A DNA stretch of 64,000 nucleotides from Streptomyces sp. LUP47B (GCF_001746295.1 NZ_MJAH01000004.1:339995-403994), one strand, 5' to 3'. Positions 47,203 through 56,201 are shown, numbered from the stretch's first letter. Notes: generated by a model from the letters alone, not told the origin. Numbers and translations are program-made.

Positions 47203-49872
47203 ATGACGGAGGTACGGCCGGTTGCGGCCGCCCCGGCCTCGCTGTGGGAGCGCGACGAGGAACTCGCCGCCGTCGAACGTGTGGTCGACTCGCTGTGCGC
47301 CGGCCGCACGTCCTCGGGCAGCGTGCTGGTGATCCGTGCCGAGGCGGGCTTCGGCAAGACCGCCCTGCTGGCCGAGACCCGCCGTATCGCCGAGGCCCGC
47401 GGCTGCACGGTCTGGTCGGCACGCGGCGGCGAGACCCTCAGGTCCGTCCCCTTCAACGTCGTACGACAACTGCTCCAGCCCGCCCTCCTGTCGCTGATGC
47501 CCGAGGAGGCCCGCGAGTACCTCGGCGACTGGTACGACATCGCCGGCCCCGCCCTCGGCATAGCCGACCCGGGGGAGCGGCAGGCCGACCCGCAGGGCGT
47601 GTGCGACGGACTGGTCGCCGCGGTGCGCCGGCTGGCCCGCAGGGACTGGCCGCTCGTGCTGATGGTCGACGACGCCCACTGGGCCGACCAGGAGACCCTG
47701 CGCTGGCTCGCCGCCTTCGTCGAGCGCCTGGACGACCTTTCCGTCCTGGTCGTGGTGGCGCGCCGCCCCGGCGAGGCCACCCCCGAGAGCGCCCGCCTCC
47801 TGGAGACGGTGGCCTCGGCCGCGGGCCGCCCCGTCACCGACCTCAGTGCCCTCACCCCGGACGCCACCGCGGGGCTCACCCGCGCCACCTTGGGGGAGCA
47901 CGCCGACGCCCCGTTCTGCCGCGAGGTGTGGGCGGTCACCGACGGCAACCCCTACGAGACCGTCGAACTCCTCGCCAAGGTCCGGGACAGCGGGATGGAG
48001 CCCGGCGAGGGCTCGGCGAACGAACTGCGTGAGCTGAACCGCTCGGCCCGCGGCGGCGGCCTCGTCACCCGCCTCGAGGAACTCGGCATCGACGCCACCC
48101 GGTTCGCCTGGGCGGCCGCGATCCTCGGCACCGACATCTCCGTCGGCCTGGTGGCCCGGCTCGCCACCCTGAAGCCGGAGAACGCGGCGCTCTGCGCCGA
48201 ACTGCTGCGCGACGCCCGTATCGTCACCGACTCCGGGACGGAGGACGGCGAGCTGGAGTTCGTCCACCCGCTGATCGCCACCGCCGTCTACGACTCCATC
48301 CCCGACGCCCTGCGCACCGCCATGCACGGCATCGCCGCACAACTCGTCACCGACTCCGGGCTGGGCGCCGCGGCCGCCTCGCGGCACCTGCTCCAGGTCC
48401 ACCCGGACGACGACGAGGAACTCGTCGAGCAACTGCGCGAGGCCGCCCGCGAGCACCTCCTCGTCGGCGCCCCCGACGCGGCCCGCCGCTGTCTGGAGCG
48501 CGCCCTGGTGGAGCCCCCGCGTCCCGAGGTGCACGCGCGCGTGCTCTTCGAACTCGGCTGTGCCACCCTCCTGACCTCCCCCGCCAAGACCATCAGCCAC
48601 CTCCAGACCGCGCTCGTCATGCCCGGCCTTGAGGGCTCCGCCCGGGTGGACGCCGTCGTCCGCCTCTCCCAGGCACTCATGCACAACAACCAGCTGGAGG
48701 AGGCGGTCCGCACGGTCGAGGCGGAGGCCGCCCGGCACGAGGAAGGCCCTGCCAGGCTCCGCCTCCAGGCCGTGCAGTACACATGGGAGGGGCTCTACCC
48801 GGGCGAGGCCACCTCCCCGGCGCGCTCCGAGCGCCTCGCCGCCCTGGCCGCCACCTGTGCCGGCCGTGACAACTCCGAGCGGGCCCTGCTCATCCTGCGC
48901 GGATTCGACGCGATGGCCCACGGTGAGAGCGCCGAGGAGATCGCCGAAGTGTGCGACCGCGCCCTCGTCAACGGCCGCCTCGCGCCCGGACTCGGCTGGA
49001 CCGACACCGAGTGGGGCCTCGAACTGCCGCTGATGCTGGCCAGCGCGTACGCCTTCACGGACCGGCTCGATCGCGCCGAGGCCCTGTACGCCGACGCACT
49101 GCGCACCTACGAGTCGGCCGGCTGGAGCGGCGGCCACCTCGCGCTCGCCCATGCCTACGTCGGCCTCGGCCACCGCCGGCGAGGACGGCTCCGGGAGGCG
49201 GAGACCTCCCTGCGCGAGTCGCTCCGGCTCGCCGAGCGGGTGGGACGAGGGCTGCCGCTGTACTGGTCGGCGACGTGCAACCTCGTCGACACGCTGCTCG
49301 CGCGCGGGCATGTCGAGGAAGCCTGGGCGATCGCCGAGCAGTACGGGTTCACGCCGCCGTATCCGTCCACGATCGTGCTGCCCGATCCCCGCTCCGTGCG
49401 GGGACGGCTGCTGCTGGCCGTCGGCCGGACCAAGGACGGCATCAACGAACTGGACGCGGCGGAGAAGGCGGCGGCCGTGCGGGGCCACCACAACCCGGTG
49501 CTGGTGCCGTGGGCCGTCGATCTCGCGCGGGCGCTCGCCGGTGAGGACCCGGTGCGGGCCGCCCAGTTGGCCACGGATGCCCGGCGGCATGCCGAGCGGC
49601 TCGGCACGGACACGGCCATCGGTGAGGCGTTGCGGTGTGCCGCCGCGCTGGAGACCGGGCAGCGGGCGGTGCGGCTGGCCGCGCAGGCGGTTGCCTATCT
49701 GGAGGCCTCTCCCTGCCAGTACGAGCACGCGGCGGCCCGGGTGGAGTACGGGATCGCGGCGCGGTCCGTGGCGGAGCTCAACCGGGGCCTGGCGCTGGCG
49801 CGTTCGTGCGGGGCGGACGGGTTGGTGACGCAGGCCCGGGAGGTGCTGGAGACGGGGCGTGGGTTGCGGTGA
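47203..49872 (+). CDS. LAL-like ATPase without LuxR DNA-binding domain
   Basis: This 889-residue protein has the NTPase domain of LAL regulators: Walker A AEAGFGKT (46-53), Walker B LVLMVDDAHWADQET near 150, and the sensor-like region VTDGNPYETVELLAKV. The rest is a long helical, TPR-like solenoid (VARLATLKPENAALCAELLR, LGCATLLTSPAKTISHLQTA). It ends in AREVLETGRGLR where a LuxR helix-turn-helix would normally begin, and no HTH is found in any frame up to the convergent SDR gene. It may act through a partner or be a regulator that lost its DNA-binding end. The start at 47203 follows GAGGTAG. Confidence 0.88.
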   Translation: MTEVRPVAAAPASLWERDEELAAVERVVDSLCAGRTSSGSVLVIRAEAGFGKTALLAETRRIAEARGCTVWSARGGETLRSVPFNVVRQLLQPALLSLMPEEAREYLGDWYDIAGPALGIADPGERQADPQGVCDGLVAAVRRLARRDWPLVLMVDDAHWADQETLRWLAAFVERLDDLSVLVVVARRPGEATPESARLLETVASAAGRPVTDLSALTPDATAGLTRATLGEHADAPFCREVWAVTDGNPYETVELLAKVRDSGMEPGEGSANELRELNRSARGGGLVTRLEELGIDATRFAWAAAILGTDISVGLVARLATLKPENAALCAELLRDARIVTDSGTEDGELEFVHPLIATAVYDSIPDALRTAMHGIAAQLVTDSGLGAAAASRHLLQVHPDDDEELVEQLREAAREHLLVGAPDAARRCLERALVEPPRPEVHARVLFELGCATLLTSPAKTISHLQTALVMPGLEGSARVDAVVRLSQALMHNNQLEEAVRTVEAEAARHEEGPARLRLQAVQYTWEGLYPGEATSPARSERLAALAATCAGRDNSERALLILRGFDAMAHGESAEEIAEVCDRALVNGRLAPGLGWTDTEWGLELPLMLASAYAFTDRLDRAEALYADALRTYESAGWSGGHLALAHAYVGLGHRRRGRLREAETSLRESLRLAERVGRGLPLYWSATCNLVDTLLARGHVEEAWAIAEQYGFTPPYPSTIVLPDPRSVRGRLLLAVGRTKDGINELDAAEKAAAVRGHHNPVLVPWAVDLARALAGEDPVRAAQLATDARRHAERLGTDTAIGEALRCAAALETGQRAVRLAAQAVAYLEASPCQYEHAAARVEYGIAARSVAELNRGLALARSCGADGLVTQAREVLETGRGLR

Positions 49873-49880
49873 GTTCTTCG

Positions 49881-49926
49881 TCTGCTGCGCCGTTGTGGCT
49901 GGTCGCGCAGTTCCCCGCGCCCCTTC
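49881..49926. repeat. Dispersed streptomycete intergenic repeat
   Basis: CGTTGTGGCTGGTCGCGCAG (49891-49910) followed by TTCCCCGCGCCCCTTCAG is, from memory, a short repeat found many times in Streptomyces genomes near gene ends. It lies between the convergent ATPase and SDR genes. Confidence 0.5.
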
Positions 49927-50704
49927 AGTGCGCGATCAGCTGGTCGGTGATGGACGCCAGGCGCTTCTGCACTTCCTTGTCGTACGTTGCCTCGTGAGCT
50001 CGCGCCGGATTCGTTCCGTCGAAGAAGCGGCCCGTGCCCAAGTCCTCGGTGGCCTGGGCGAGTACACCCGGGGCGCCGTCTGCCACCGTCGACCAGGGCG
50101 CGACCCCGCCCTCGCGGACCATCGCCGTGTCCATGAACGTGGCCGGGTGGAGGACGTTCACCGCGATCCCCGTGTCCGCCAACTCATCGGCCAGGGCGAA
50201 GGTGTGGGCCGCCAGGGCGAACTTGCTGCGGCAGTACGCGGCGAAGCCGTTGTAGCCGCGAGTGAACTCGATGTCGTCGAAGTCGACCGGCTCCTGGCCC
50301 ACCGACCCGACGTTGACGATCCGCGCCGGGAGCGTCGGCAACAGTGCCCGGGTCAGCGCCACCGGCGCCAAGTAGTTGACCGCCAGGCGCAGTTCGTGAC
50401 CGTCGGCGCTCACCTCCCGGCCCGAGCCGGGCGAACCCGCGCCCACACCCGCGTTGTTGATCAGGACATCGAGTCCGGGGTGGGCCTCGGCGACCCTCGC
50501 GCCCAGCTCGCGCACCTGGGCCAGGGAGGCGAGGTCGGCCACGAAGCCCTCGGCCGCCCCCTCTGCCCGCAGCTCCTCCACCAGACTCCCGGTGCGGCCC
50601 GGGTCCCGGCCGTGGGCGAGGACGGTGTGGCCGGAGCGGACCAGTTCGAAGGCGACGTACCGGCCGAGACCCGAGGTGGCGCCGGTGATCAGAATGGTCG
50701 ACAT
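49925..50704 (-). CDS. Short-chain dehydrogenase/reductase (SDR)
   Basis: This 259-residue oxidoreductase has a Rossmann fold (TILITGATSGLGRYVAFELV), the structural NNAG (VLINNAGVG) and the active site YCRSK preceded by a Ser (NVGSVGQEPVD). A long C-terminal part with FFDGTNPARAHEATYDKEVQ is of the retinol-dehydrogenase-like SDR type. The frame is open far upstream; the ATG at 50704 gives the family N-terminus. It lies 49 bp after the pcaDC stop and may be the last gene of the pca operon, though it has no known role in that pathway. Confidence 0.9.
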   Translation of the reverse strand: MSTILITGATSGLGRYVAFELVRSGHTVLAHGRDPGRTGSLVEELRAEGAAEGFVADLASLAQVRELGARVAEAHPGLDVLINNAGVGAGSPGSGREVSADGHELRLAVNYLAPVALTRALLPTLPARIVNVGSVGQEPVDFDDIEFTRGYNGFAAYCRSKFALAAHTFALADELADTGIAVNVLHPATFMDTAMVREGGVAPWSTVADGAPGVLAQATEDLGTGRFFDGTNPARAHEATYDKEVQKRLASITDQLIAH

Positions 50705-50753
50705 GCCCCTACCGTAGGCACATCGTCGTACCCCGTGCCTGCCACTGTCGGGG

Positions 50754-51875
50754 TCACCCTTCCGTTTCCTCCGCCAGCACCCGCTGCGCCGTCGCGAACG
50801 CGGAGTTCGCCGCCGGTACTCCGCAGTAGACGGCCGTCTGGAGCAGTACGGCCCCGATCTCCTCCGGCGTGAGCCCGTTGCGCCGCGCCGCGCGCACATG
50901 CATGGCCAGCTCGTCGTAGTGGCCGTGCGCGACCAGCGCCGTCAGGGTGATCATGCTGCGCTCGCGGCGGCTGAGCGTCGGATCGGTCCAGATCTCGCCC
51001 CACGCGTAGCGTGAGATGAAGTCCTGGAAGCGGGCGGTGAAGGGGGTCTGCCGGGCCTGCGCCCGGTCCACATGGGTGTCCCCGAGCACCTCCCGCCGCA
51101 CCTCCATGCCCCGCTTGGCGTCCCCGCCGAGGTGTGCGCGCAGGCTGGTGAGGACGGCTTCCGGGCACTGCGCCGGTGCCAGGTGTGAGGCCCCCGGAAG
51201 TTCGACGAGCGTGGCGCGCGGCACCGCGTCGGCGATCTCCCGCAGATGGGGCGGCGGGGTCGCCGGGTCCTGCCGGCCGGCGATCAGCAGGGTCGGCGCG
51301 GAGATCTCGGCCAGCCGGTCGCGCAGGTCGAAGGAGCCCAGGGCGTCACAGCAGGCGGCGTACGCCGAGGGATCGGCCTCGGCGTGGTCGCGGATCAGTT
51401 CCGGGACGCTGAAGTCACCGGCGAACCAACGGGAGTTCACGCTCTCCAGCAGCCACTGCATCCCCTCCCGGCGGACCCGCTCGGCCCGCTCCTCCCACGG
51501 CTTGCTGCCGTTGAAGTGGGCCGAGGAGCAGATCACCGCCAGCGACGCGACACGCTCCGGGTGATGTACGGCCAGGTGCAGACCGACGGCACCGCCGAGC
51601 GACACCCCCGCGTACCCGAACCGCTCGATGCCGAGCGAGTCGGCGAGTGCCAGCACCAGGTCGGCGAGGTCGCCCACGGTGGCGCCGGGACCGATCAGAC
51701 CGGCCGCCGAGCCGCCGTGCCCCGGCAGGTCCCAGCGGACCACCCGGTGGCTGATGGACAGCTCGGGCGCCACCTTGTCCCACAGGGCGTACGACGTCCC
51801 GAGCGACGGCCCGAGCAGCAGCGGGGGAGCGGAAGCGGGGCCCTCGGCACGGTGGTTGAGGAGTTTCTCGGTCAA
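50754..51875 (-). CDS. pcaL: Fused 3-oxoadipate enol-lactonase / 4-carboxymuconolactone decarboxylase (PcaL)
   Basis: This 373-residue bifunctional enzyme joins two steps of protocatechuate breakdown. Residues 1 to about 250 are the PcaD lactonase (alpha/beta hydrolase): nucleophile elbow FGYAGVSLGGAVGLHL, acid LLIAGRQDPATPP and His in LPGASHLAPAQ. Residues 255-373 are the PcaC decarboxylase domain: KRGMEVRREVLGDTHVDRAQ, WGEIWTDPTLSRRERSMIT and YCGVPAANSAFATA. The fusion is typical of actinomycetes. The start is a TTG at 51875 overlapping the pcaB stop (TTGA). Product flow is from carboxymuconolactone to 3-oxoadipate. Confidence 0.93.
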   Translation of the reverse strand: MTEKLLNHRAEGPASAPPLLLGPSLGTSYALWDKVAPELSISHRVVRWDLPGHGGSAAGLIGPGATVGDLADLVLALADSLGIERFGYAGVSLGGAVGLHLAVHHPERVASLAVICSSAHFNGSKPWEERAERVRREGMQWLLESVNSRWFAGDFSVPELIRDHAEADPSAYAACCDALGSFDLRDRLAEISAPTLLIAGRQDPATPPPHLREIADAVPRATLVELPGASHLAPAQCPEAVLTSLRAHLGGDAKRGMEVRREVLGDTHVDRAQARQTPFTARFQDFISRYAWGEIWTDPTLSRRERSMITLTALVAHGHYDELAMHVRAARRNGLTPEEIGAVLLQTAVYCGVPAANSAFATAQRVLAEETEG

Positions 51876-53203
51876 GGTCGCTCCAGAGCGCGGTCGGTGA
51901 GGGCTCCGGCGGAGCCGGTGTAGCCGGTGGGATCGGTGGGTTCGCCGAGGTCGACGTCCTTCAACTCGGGCTCTCGGGAAAGGAGTTCACCGAGCGAGAC
52001 GCCTTCGGCGTACGTCCGTTTGGCGAGTTCCGTCAGCAGTGCCTTGGCGCGGGCCCGGCCCAGCACAGGTGCCAGTTCGGCGGACAACCGCTCGGAGACG
52101 ATCAGCCCGTGGGTGAGACCGAGGTGTTCCCGCATGGTGTCGGCGTGCACCCGCAGCCCCCCGGTCAGTTCGGCGGCGTCCCGGGCGGCCCCGCCCACCA
52201 GTCGCAGCAGATCCCTGAGCGGCTCCCACTCGGCGTGCCAGGCCCCGGCCGGCCGCTCGTCCTCGGCGGCGAGCGAGCCGTACAGCGTGGCCGCGAGCTG
52301 CGGCGCACGCCGGGCGGCGGCGGCGATCAGCGTGGACCGTACCGGGTTCGCCTTGTGCGGCATGGCCGAGGAGCCGCCCCCGCCGCCCTCCGCGACCTCG
52401 GCGATCTCGGTACGGCCCAGCACGAGTACATCCGCGGCGATCCTGCCCAGCGCTCCGGCGGTGAAGGCGAGACATCCGGCGAGGTCGGCGACCGGGGTGC
52501 GCAGGGTGTGCCAGGGAAGCAGCGGGGCCCGGAGACCGAGCTGCGCGGCGAAGGCCGCCGTGAGCGCCTGGGTGTCCTCGGCGCCGTACACCGTGAAGGC
52601 CGCCAATGTCCCGGCGGCGCCGCCGAGTTGGGCGGGGAGGGAGTCCCGTACGACTGTGACCCGGTCCCGCGCGTCCAGTACCAGCGCCCGCCACCCGGCC
52701 GCCTTCAGACCGAATGTCGTCGGTACCGCGTGCTGGGTGAGCGTCCGTCCCGGCATCGCGGTGTCCCGGTGCTCGGCGGCCAGCCGGGCGAGGGCCCGCT
52801 GGACGCGGTCGAGGTCCGCCAGCACGAGGTCGAGGGTGCGTGCCGCCACCAGCATCGTCGCCGTGTCCAGGATGTCCTGGCTGGTGGCGCCCCGGTGGAG
52901 GTACGGACCGTACTCCTCACCGACCGCCTCGGTGAGATCGGCGACCAGGGGGATGACGGGGTTGCCCCCGCCGCGCGCCCGCTCGGCGAGGGACCGTACG
53001 TCGAAGCGGTTCGCGTGGGCCGCCTCGGTCACCGCCGCGGCCGCCTCCGGAGGCGCCAGGCCCAGCGCGGCCTGCGCCCGGGTCAGAGCCGCCTCCGCGT
53101 CCAGCAGCGCCTGGAGGTAGGCGCCGTCGGCGGTCGCGGAGGCGGCGGGGGAGCCTGCCCACCCGGGGGCGAGCAGACCGGTGTCCGGATCGGGAGAAGT
53201 CAC
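51872..53203 (-). CDS. pcaB: 3-carboxy-cis,cis-muconate cycloisomerase
   Basis: This 443-residue enzyme belongs to the fumarase/aspartase superfamily. It reads YLQALLDAEAALTRAQAALG, LHRGATSQDILDTATMLVAA, and has the signature SSAMPHKANPV, which holds the catalytic loop (about 270-280). It lactonises 3-carboxymuconate made by PcaGH. The GTG start at 53203 overlaps the pcaG stop (GTGA), and its own stop overlaps the pcaL start, so pcaG, pcaB and pcaL are translationally coupled. Length and motif order are normal. Confidence 0.93.
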   Translation of the reverse strand: MTSPDPDTGLLAPGWAGSPAASATADGAYLQALLDAEAALTRAQAALGLAPPEAAAAVTEAAHANRFDVRSLAERARGGGNPVIPLVADLTEAVGEEYGPYLHRGATSQDILDTATMLVAARTLDLVLADLDRVQRALARLAAEHRDTAMPGRTLTQHAVPTTFGLKAAGWRALVLDARDRVTVVRDSLPAQLGGAAGTLAAFTVYGAEDTQALTAAFAAQLGLRAPLLPWHTLRTPVADLAGCLAFTAGALGRIAADVLVLGRTEIAEVAEGGGGGSSAMPHKANPVRSTLIAAAARRAPQLAATLYGSLAAEDERPAGAWHAEWEPLRDLLRLVGGAARDAAELTGGLRVHADTMREHLGLTHGLIVSERLSAELAPVLGRARAKALLTELAKRTYAEGVSLGELLSREPELKDVDLGEPTDPTGYTGSAGALTDRALERP

Positions 53204-53805
53204 TGGAACTCCAGGAAGACCGTTTCGCCTTCGCCCTGAAGGCGGATGTCGAAACGGTAGGTGCCATCGCCCTGCTCACGCGCGATCAGCGTGTCGCGCC
53301 GCTCCGCCGGTACCCGGGCCAGCAGCGGGTCGGCGGTCAGCGCCGCCTCGTCGCCCGGCAGGTAGATCCGGGTGTACAGGTGCACCAGAAGCCCGCGCGC
53401 GAAGACGCACACGCTGATGTACGGCGCGCTGTGCCCGCGCGCGCCCGGCCGCAGTGTCCGTGCGGTCCAGTGGCCGTTGGCGTCGGTCTGGATGCGGCCC
53501 CAGCCGGTGAACTCCACGCCGTTGCGCCCCAGATACCCGCCGCTGGCCGGATCGCGCCGGATCGAACCGTCGGCCTTCGGGATGTCGCCGTCCGGGTCGG
53601 CGCTCCACAGCTCCACGAAGGCGTCCGGCAGCGGATTGCCCTCGCCGTCGGTGATGTAGCCCTGGAGGACGATCGTGTCCGGGTGGCCGATGGGCGCGAT
53701 GTCGCCGCCGCCCGGGAAGGGCAGGGCGTGGCCGTAGAAGGGGCCGACCGTGTGCGACGGGGTCGGCAGCACGGTCTCCGGGCGGCTCGTGTCGATCTTC
53801 GTCAT
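53200..53805 (-). CDS. pcaG: Protocatechuate 3,4-dioxygenase alpha subunit
   Basis: This 201-residue subunit has the intradiol dioxygenase beta-sandwich: PSHTVGPFYGHALPF at the N-terminus, LQGYITDGEGNPLPDAFVEL, GRIQTDANGHWTARTLRPGA and APYISVCVFARGLLVHLYTR. The iron-ligand Tyr and His of the beta subunit are not conserved, as expected for the alpha chain. It pairs with PcaH to open the protocatechuate ring. It starts 6 bp after the pcaH stop. Confidence 0.94.
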   Translation of the reverse strand: MTKIDTSRPETVLPTPSHTVGPFYGHALPFPGGGDIAPIGHPDTIVLQGYITDGEGNPLPDAFVELWSADPDGDIPKADGSIRRDPASGGYLGRNGVEFTGWGRIQTDANGHWTARTLRPGARGHSAPYISVCVFARGLLVHLYTRIYLPGDEAALTADPLLARVPAERRDTLIAREQGDGTYRFDIRLQGEGETVFLEFQ

Positions 53806-53811
53806 GACTGG

Positions 53812-54585
53812 TCAGCGTCCTTCTTCGATCCAGGTGGCCTGCGGCCCGTCGAGCACGATGTCCCAGTGGTAGCCCATCGAGAACTCCGGCACGGACAGGC
53901 TGTGGTCGTAGGTGGCGACGAGCCGCTGACGGGCCGCGTCGTCCGTCACTGACTGGATGATCGGGTCGTACGGGAACAGCGGGTCGCTCGGGAAGTACAT
54001 CTGCGTCACGAGTCGCTGGGTGAACGCCGTGCCGAAGATCGAGAAGTGGATGTGGGCCGGCCGCCAGGCGTTGACGTGCTGGCGCCACGGGTACGGGCCC
54101 GGCTGGACGGTGGTGAAGCGGTAGCAGCCGCTGTCGTCGGTCAGCGTGCGGCCGACGCCCGTGAAGTTCGGGTCCAGCGGGGCGTCGTGCTGCTCGCGCT
54201 GGTGGGCGTAGCGGCCGGCCGAGTTCGCCTGCCAGATCTCGACCAGCTGCCCGCGCAGCGGACGGCCGCTCCGGTCCAGGAGCCGCCCCTCGACGGTGAT
54301 CCGCTCCCCGATCGGCTCCCCGGTGTGCTGCCGGGTCAGGTCGTTGTCGATCTCGGTGATGTCCCGCTCGCCGAAGGCGGGCGACCGCAGCTCCACCAGC
54401 TCCGGGTCCTTGGACACGTCGATGCCGATCGGCGGCTGTTTGGGGTGCCGCAGCACCGAGGAGCGGTACGGCGCGTAGTCGCGGCGCGGCTGGTGCTCGA
54501 CGGGAGCGCCGTCGGCGAGCCGCTTCTCGTAGGCGGCGCGCTCGGCGGCGATCTCCCGATCGATGTCGTGCTGGGTGAGAGTCAT
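53812..54585 (-). CDS. pcaH: Protocatechuate 3,4-dioxygenase beta subunit
   Basis: This 257-residue catalytic subunit is first in the pca operon. It has a helical N-terminus (HDIDREIAAERAAYEKRLAD), the intradiol core (GRPLRGQLVEIWQANSAGRY with the first Tyr ligand) and CYRFTTVQPGPYPW and WRPAHIHFSIFG with the Tyr and two His iron ligands. It cleaves protocatechuate to 3-carboxy-cis,cis-muconate using O2. The start at 54585 follows AGGA. The divergent MarR gene and palindromes 19-103 bp upstream suggest repression lifted by protocatechuate. Confidence 0.94.
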   Translation of the reverse strand: MTLTQHDIDREIAAERAAYEKRLADGAPVEHQPRRDYAPYRSSVLRHPKQPPIGIDVSKDPELVELRSPAFGERDITEIDNDLTRQHTGEPIGERITVEGRLLDRSGRPLRGQLVEIWQANSAGRYAHQREQHDAPLDPNFTGVGRTLTDDSGCYRFTTVQPGPYPWRQHVNAWRPAHIHFSIFGTAFTQRLVTQMYFPSDPLFPYDPIIQSVTDDAARQRLVATYDHSLSVPEFSMGYHWDIVLDGPQATWIEEGR

Positions 54586-54603
54586 GGGATTCCTGCTATT
54601 CGC

Positions 54604-54688
54604 TCAGTGCACTGACTATCTCGGCGAGGTTTCTCTCAAGCTGCCACTGTGGCAGCCTGGCGTCAAGACTCACTACTCTTCAGTGCAC
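54604..54688. promoter_or_regulatory. Candidate PcaV operators between pcaH and pcaV
   Basis: TCAGTGCACTGA at 54604-54615 is a perfect 12-bp palindrome. A related half-site TCAGTGCA lies at 54680-54687. Between them GCTGCCA-CTG-TGGCAGC (54640-54656) is a perfect 7-bp inverted repeat. The whole divergent gap is 128 bp, so a MarR dimer at any of these would block one or both promoters. Confidence 0.6.
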
Positions 54689-54713
54689 CAACCAATTCGA
54701 CTCGGGAGCGCAC

Positions 54714-55178
54714 ATGGCCGCGGTGGACCTCACCACCCACCCCGGGCACCTCGCCCGGCGGCTCCAGCAGGCGCACTACCTGCTGTGGAACACGATGGTC
54801 TCCGAGGAGATCACCTCGCCGCAGTTCGCGGTCCTGAACGCGCTGGTCGCCGAACCGGGGCTCGACCAGCGCACGGTGGGGGAGCGGGTGGGTCTCGACC
54901 GGTCCACCATCGCCGAGGTCATCAGCCGGCTCGGCAGGCGCGGACTGCTCGACAAGGTCCGCGACCCCCAGGACGGCCGCCGCTTCCTGCTGCGCCTGAC
55001 CGACGACGGAGTGCGCACCCACCGCAAACTGACCGTGCGCACCGCCCGGATGAACCAGGTCTTCCTGGCCCCGCTCTCCGCCGCGGAGCAGGGCCAGTTC
55101 TTCGAGCTGATCCGCCGGGTCGCGGACGCGGCCGAGGGGCTCCGCAATCCCGCCGAGCCCCTCGTCATCCGGCCCTGA
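54714..55178 (+). CDS. pcaV: MarR-family repressor of pca genes (PcaV-like)
   Basis: This 154-residue protein has the MarR winged helix: VSEEITSPQFAVLNALVAEP, the recognition part LDQRTVGERVGLDRSTIAEV and the wing VRDPQDGRRFLLRLTDDGVR. Position and divergence from pcaH match PcaV of Streptomyces coelicolor, which binds protocatechuate and represses the pca operon. An Arg (in HLARRLQQAHYLLWNTM) is likely part of the ligand site of that family. The gene ends flush with the convergent DUF3048 gene. Confidence 0.88.
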   Translation: MAAVDLTTHPGHLARRLQQAHYLLWNTMVSEEITSPQFAVLNALVAEPGLDQRTVGERVGLDRSTIAEVISRLGRRGLLDKVRDPQDGRRFLLRLTDDGVRTHRKLTVRTARMNQVFLAPLSAAEQGQFFELIRRVADAAEGLRNPAEPLVIRP

Positions 55179-56201
55179 TCACGCCTTCGCGAAGACGACC
55201 CACACCTGCCCCTCGGCGAAGTTCACCGGAGAGCCGTCCTTGGTGGTGAACTCCGTACCGTCCGTGGCCTTCGCCCGCTTCCAGTTCACGTCGTACGCGC
55301 GGCCGTCGCGCAGCACCTTCGCCCGGCCCGAGCCCACCGTCACCGTGTACGGCGTGTTGTTGCCGAGGAAGTCGTGGAAGGCGGACTTGCGCACTTTCAC
55401 GTACTGCACGACGACCGTGGCCGGGGCCAGCCGCTTCCCGTCGGACGTCACGTCCGGGGTGCCGTCCATCGAGACCAGCCAGCGTTCCCGGCTCTTGGAC
55501 CAGGTGAAGGTGAAGCGGGCGGCCGGGAAGCGGACCGTCTCCGAGGTGTCCTTGGTGCCGCCGGCGGGCGCGGGGCCGTAGTGGAAGCCTGTGGTCAGCG
55601 CGGCGGCGCCCGGCGTGGCGGGTACCAGGCGCTTCGGGTGCAGGAAGAGATTGTGCGGGGCGGCCTTGTCGGGACCGCGGACGTAGGCGCGGGACGCCTT
55701 CTCGGGGGGCCGGGCGACCAGTGGCGCCCGGTTGATCAGGGGCATCAGCTTGCCCTGGGCGCCGGAGAAGGCGAGCGTCGGCCTGTCGAACTGCCGCAGC
55801 AGCTCCAGGTCCGACTCGCGGGCGCTGCGCACGGGGCCGACGGTCTTCGGCAGCTTGGTCGCGTACACCGCCATGAGGCGACTGAGGCCGCCCTCGACCT
55901 GCTCGGCGTAGACGACGTCTGCGGAGTCGATGCCGGTCTGCGGGCGGGCCGCCCGCACGTTGTCGATCTTCACGGCGAGCACGGAGGGACCGTCGGCCTC
56001 CTCGCGCGGTTCCGATGTGTTCGGTGGTGAAGTGCTCGGTCGAGCCGTGCGGAACTGTCCGCGTCCGTCGTCGGCCGGTGCGCGGGGAGTGCCGTGTCCC
56101 GTGCAGCCCGCGGCGAAGAGGCCCGTGACGGTCAGCAGTGCCGCCGCCGTACGGGCACGTCGCGCGCGCCCCCTGTGTTCCGTGTCCACCATGCCCACCA
56201 T
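55179..56201 (-). CDS. DUF3048-domain lipoprotein (YerB-like)
   Basis: This 340-residue exported protein has a lipoprotein signal (TAAALLTVTGLFAAGC, lipidated Cys near residue 33) and a Ser/Thr/Pro-rich linker. The mature domain begins VLAVKIDNVRAARPQTGIDS and continues DVVYAEQVEGGLSRLMAVYA, KTVGPVRSARESDLELLRQF and NWKRAKATDGTEFTTKDGSP. These are the two DUF3048 halves found in Bacillus YerB and actinobacterial homologues, of unknown role. Two ATG codons are possible (56201 and 56192). The upstream 183 bp to the alcohol dehydrogenase hold no gene. Confidence 0.88.
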   Translation of the reverse strand: MVGMVDTEHRGRARRARTAAALLTVTGLFAAGCTGHGTPRAPADDGRGQFRTARPSTSPPNTSEPREEADGPSVLAVKIDNVRAARPQTGIDSADVVYAEQVEGGLSRLMAVYATKLPKTVGPVRSARESDLELLRQFDRPTLAFSGAQGKLMPLINRAPLVARPPEKASRAYVRGPDKAAPHNLFLHPKRLVPATPGAAALTTGFHYGPAPAGGTKDTSETVRFPAARFTFTWSKSRERWLVSMDGTPDVTSDGKRLAPATVVVQYVKVRKSAFHDFLGNNTPYTVTVGSGRAKVLRDGRAYDVNWKRAKATDGTEFTTKDGSPVNFAEGQVWVVFAKA

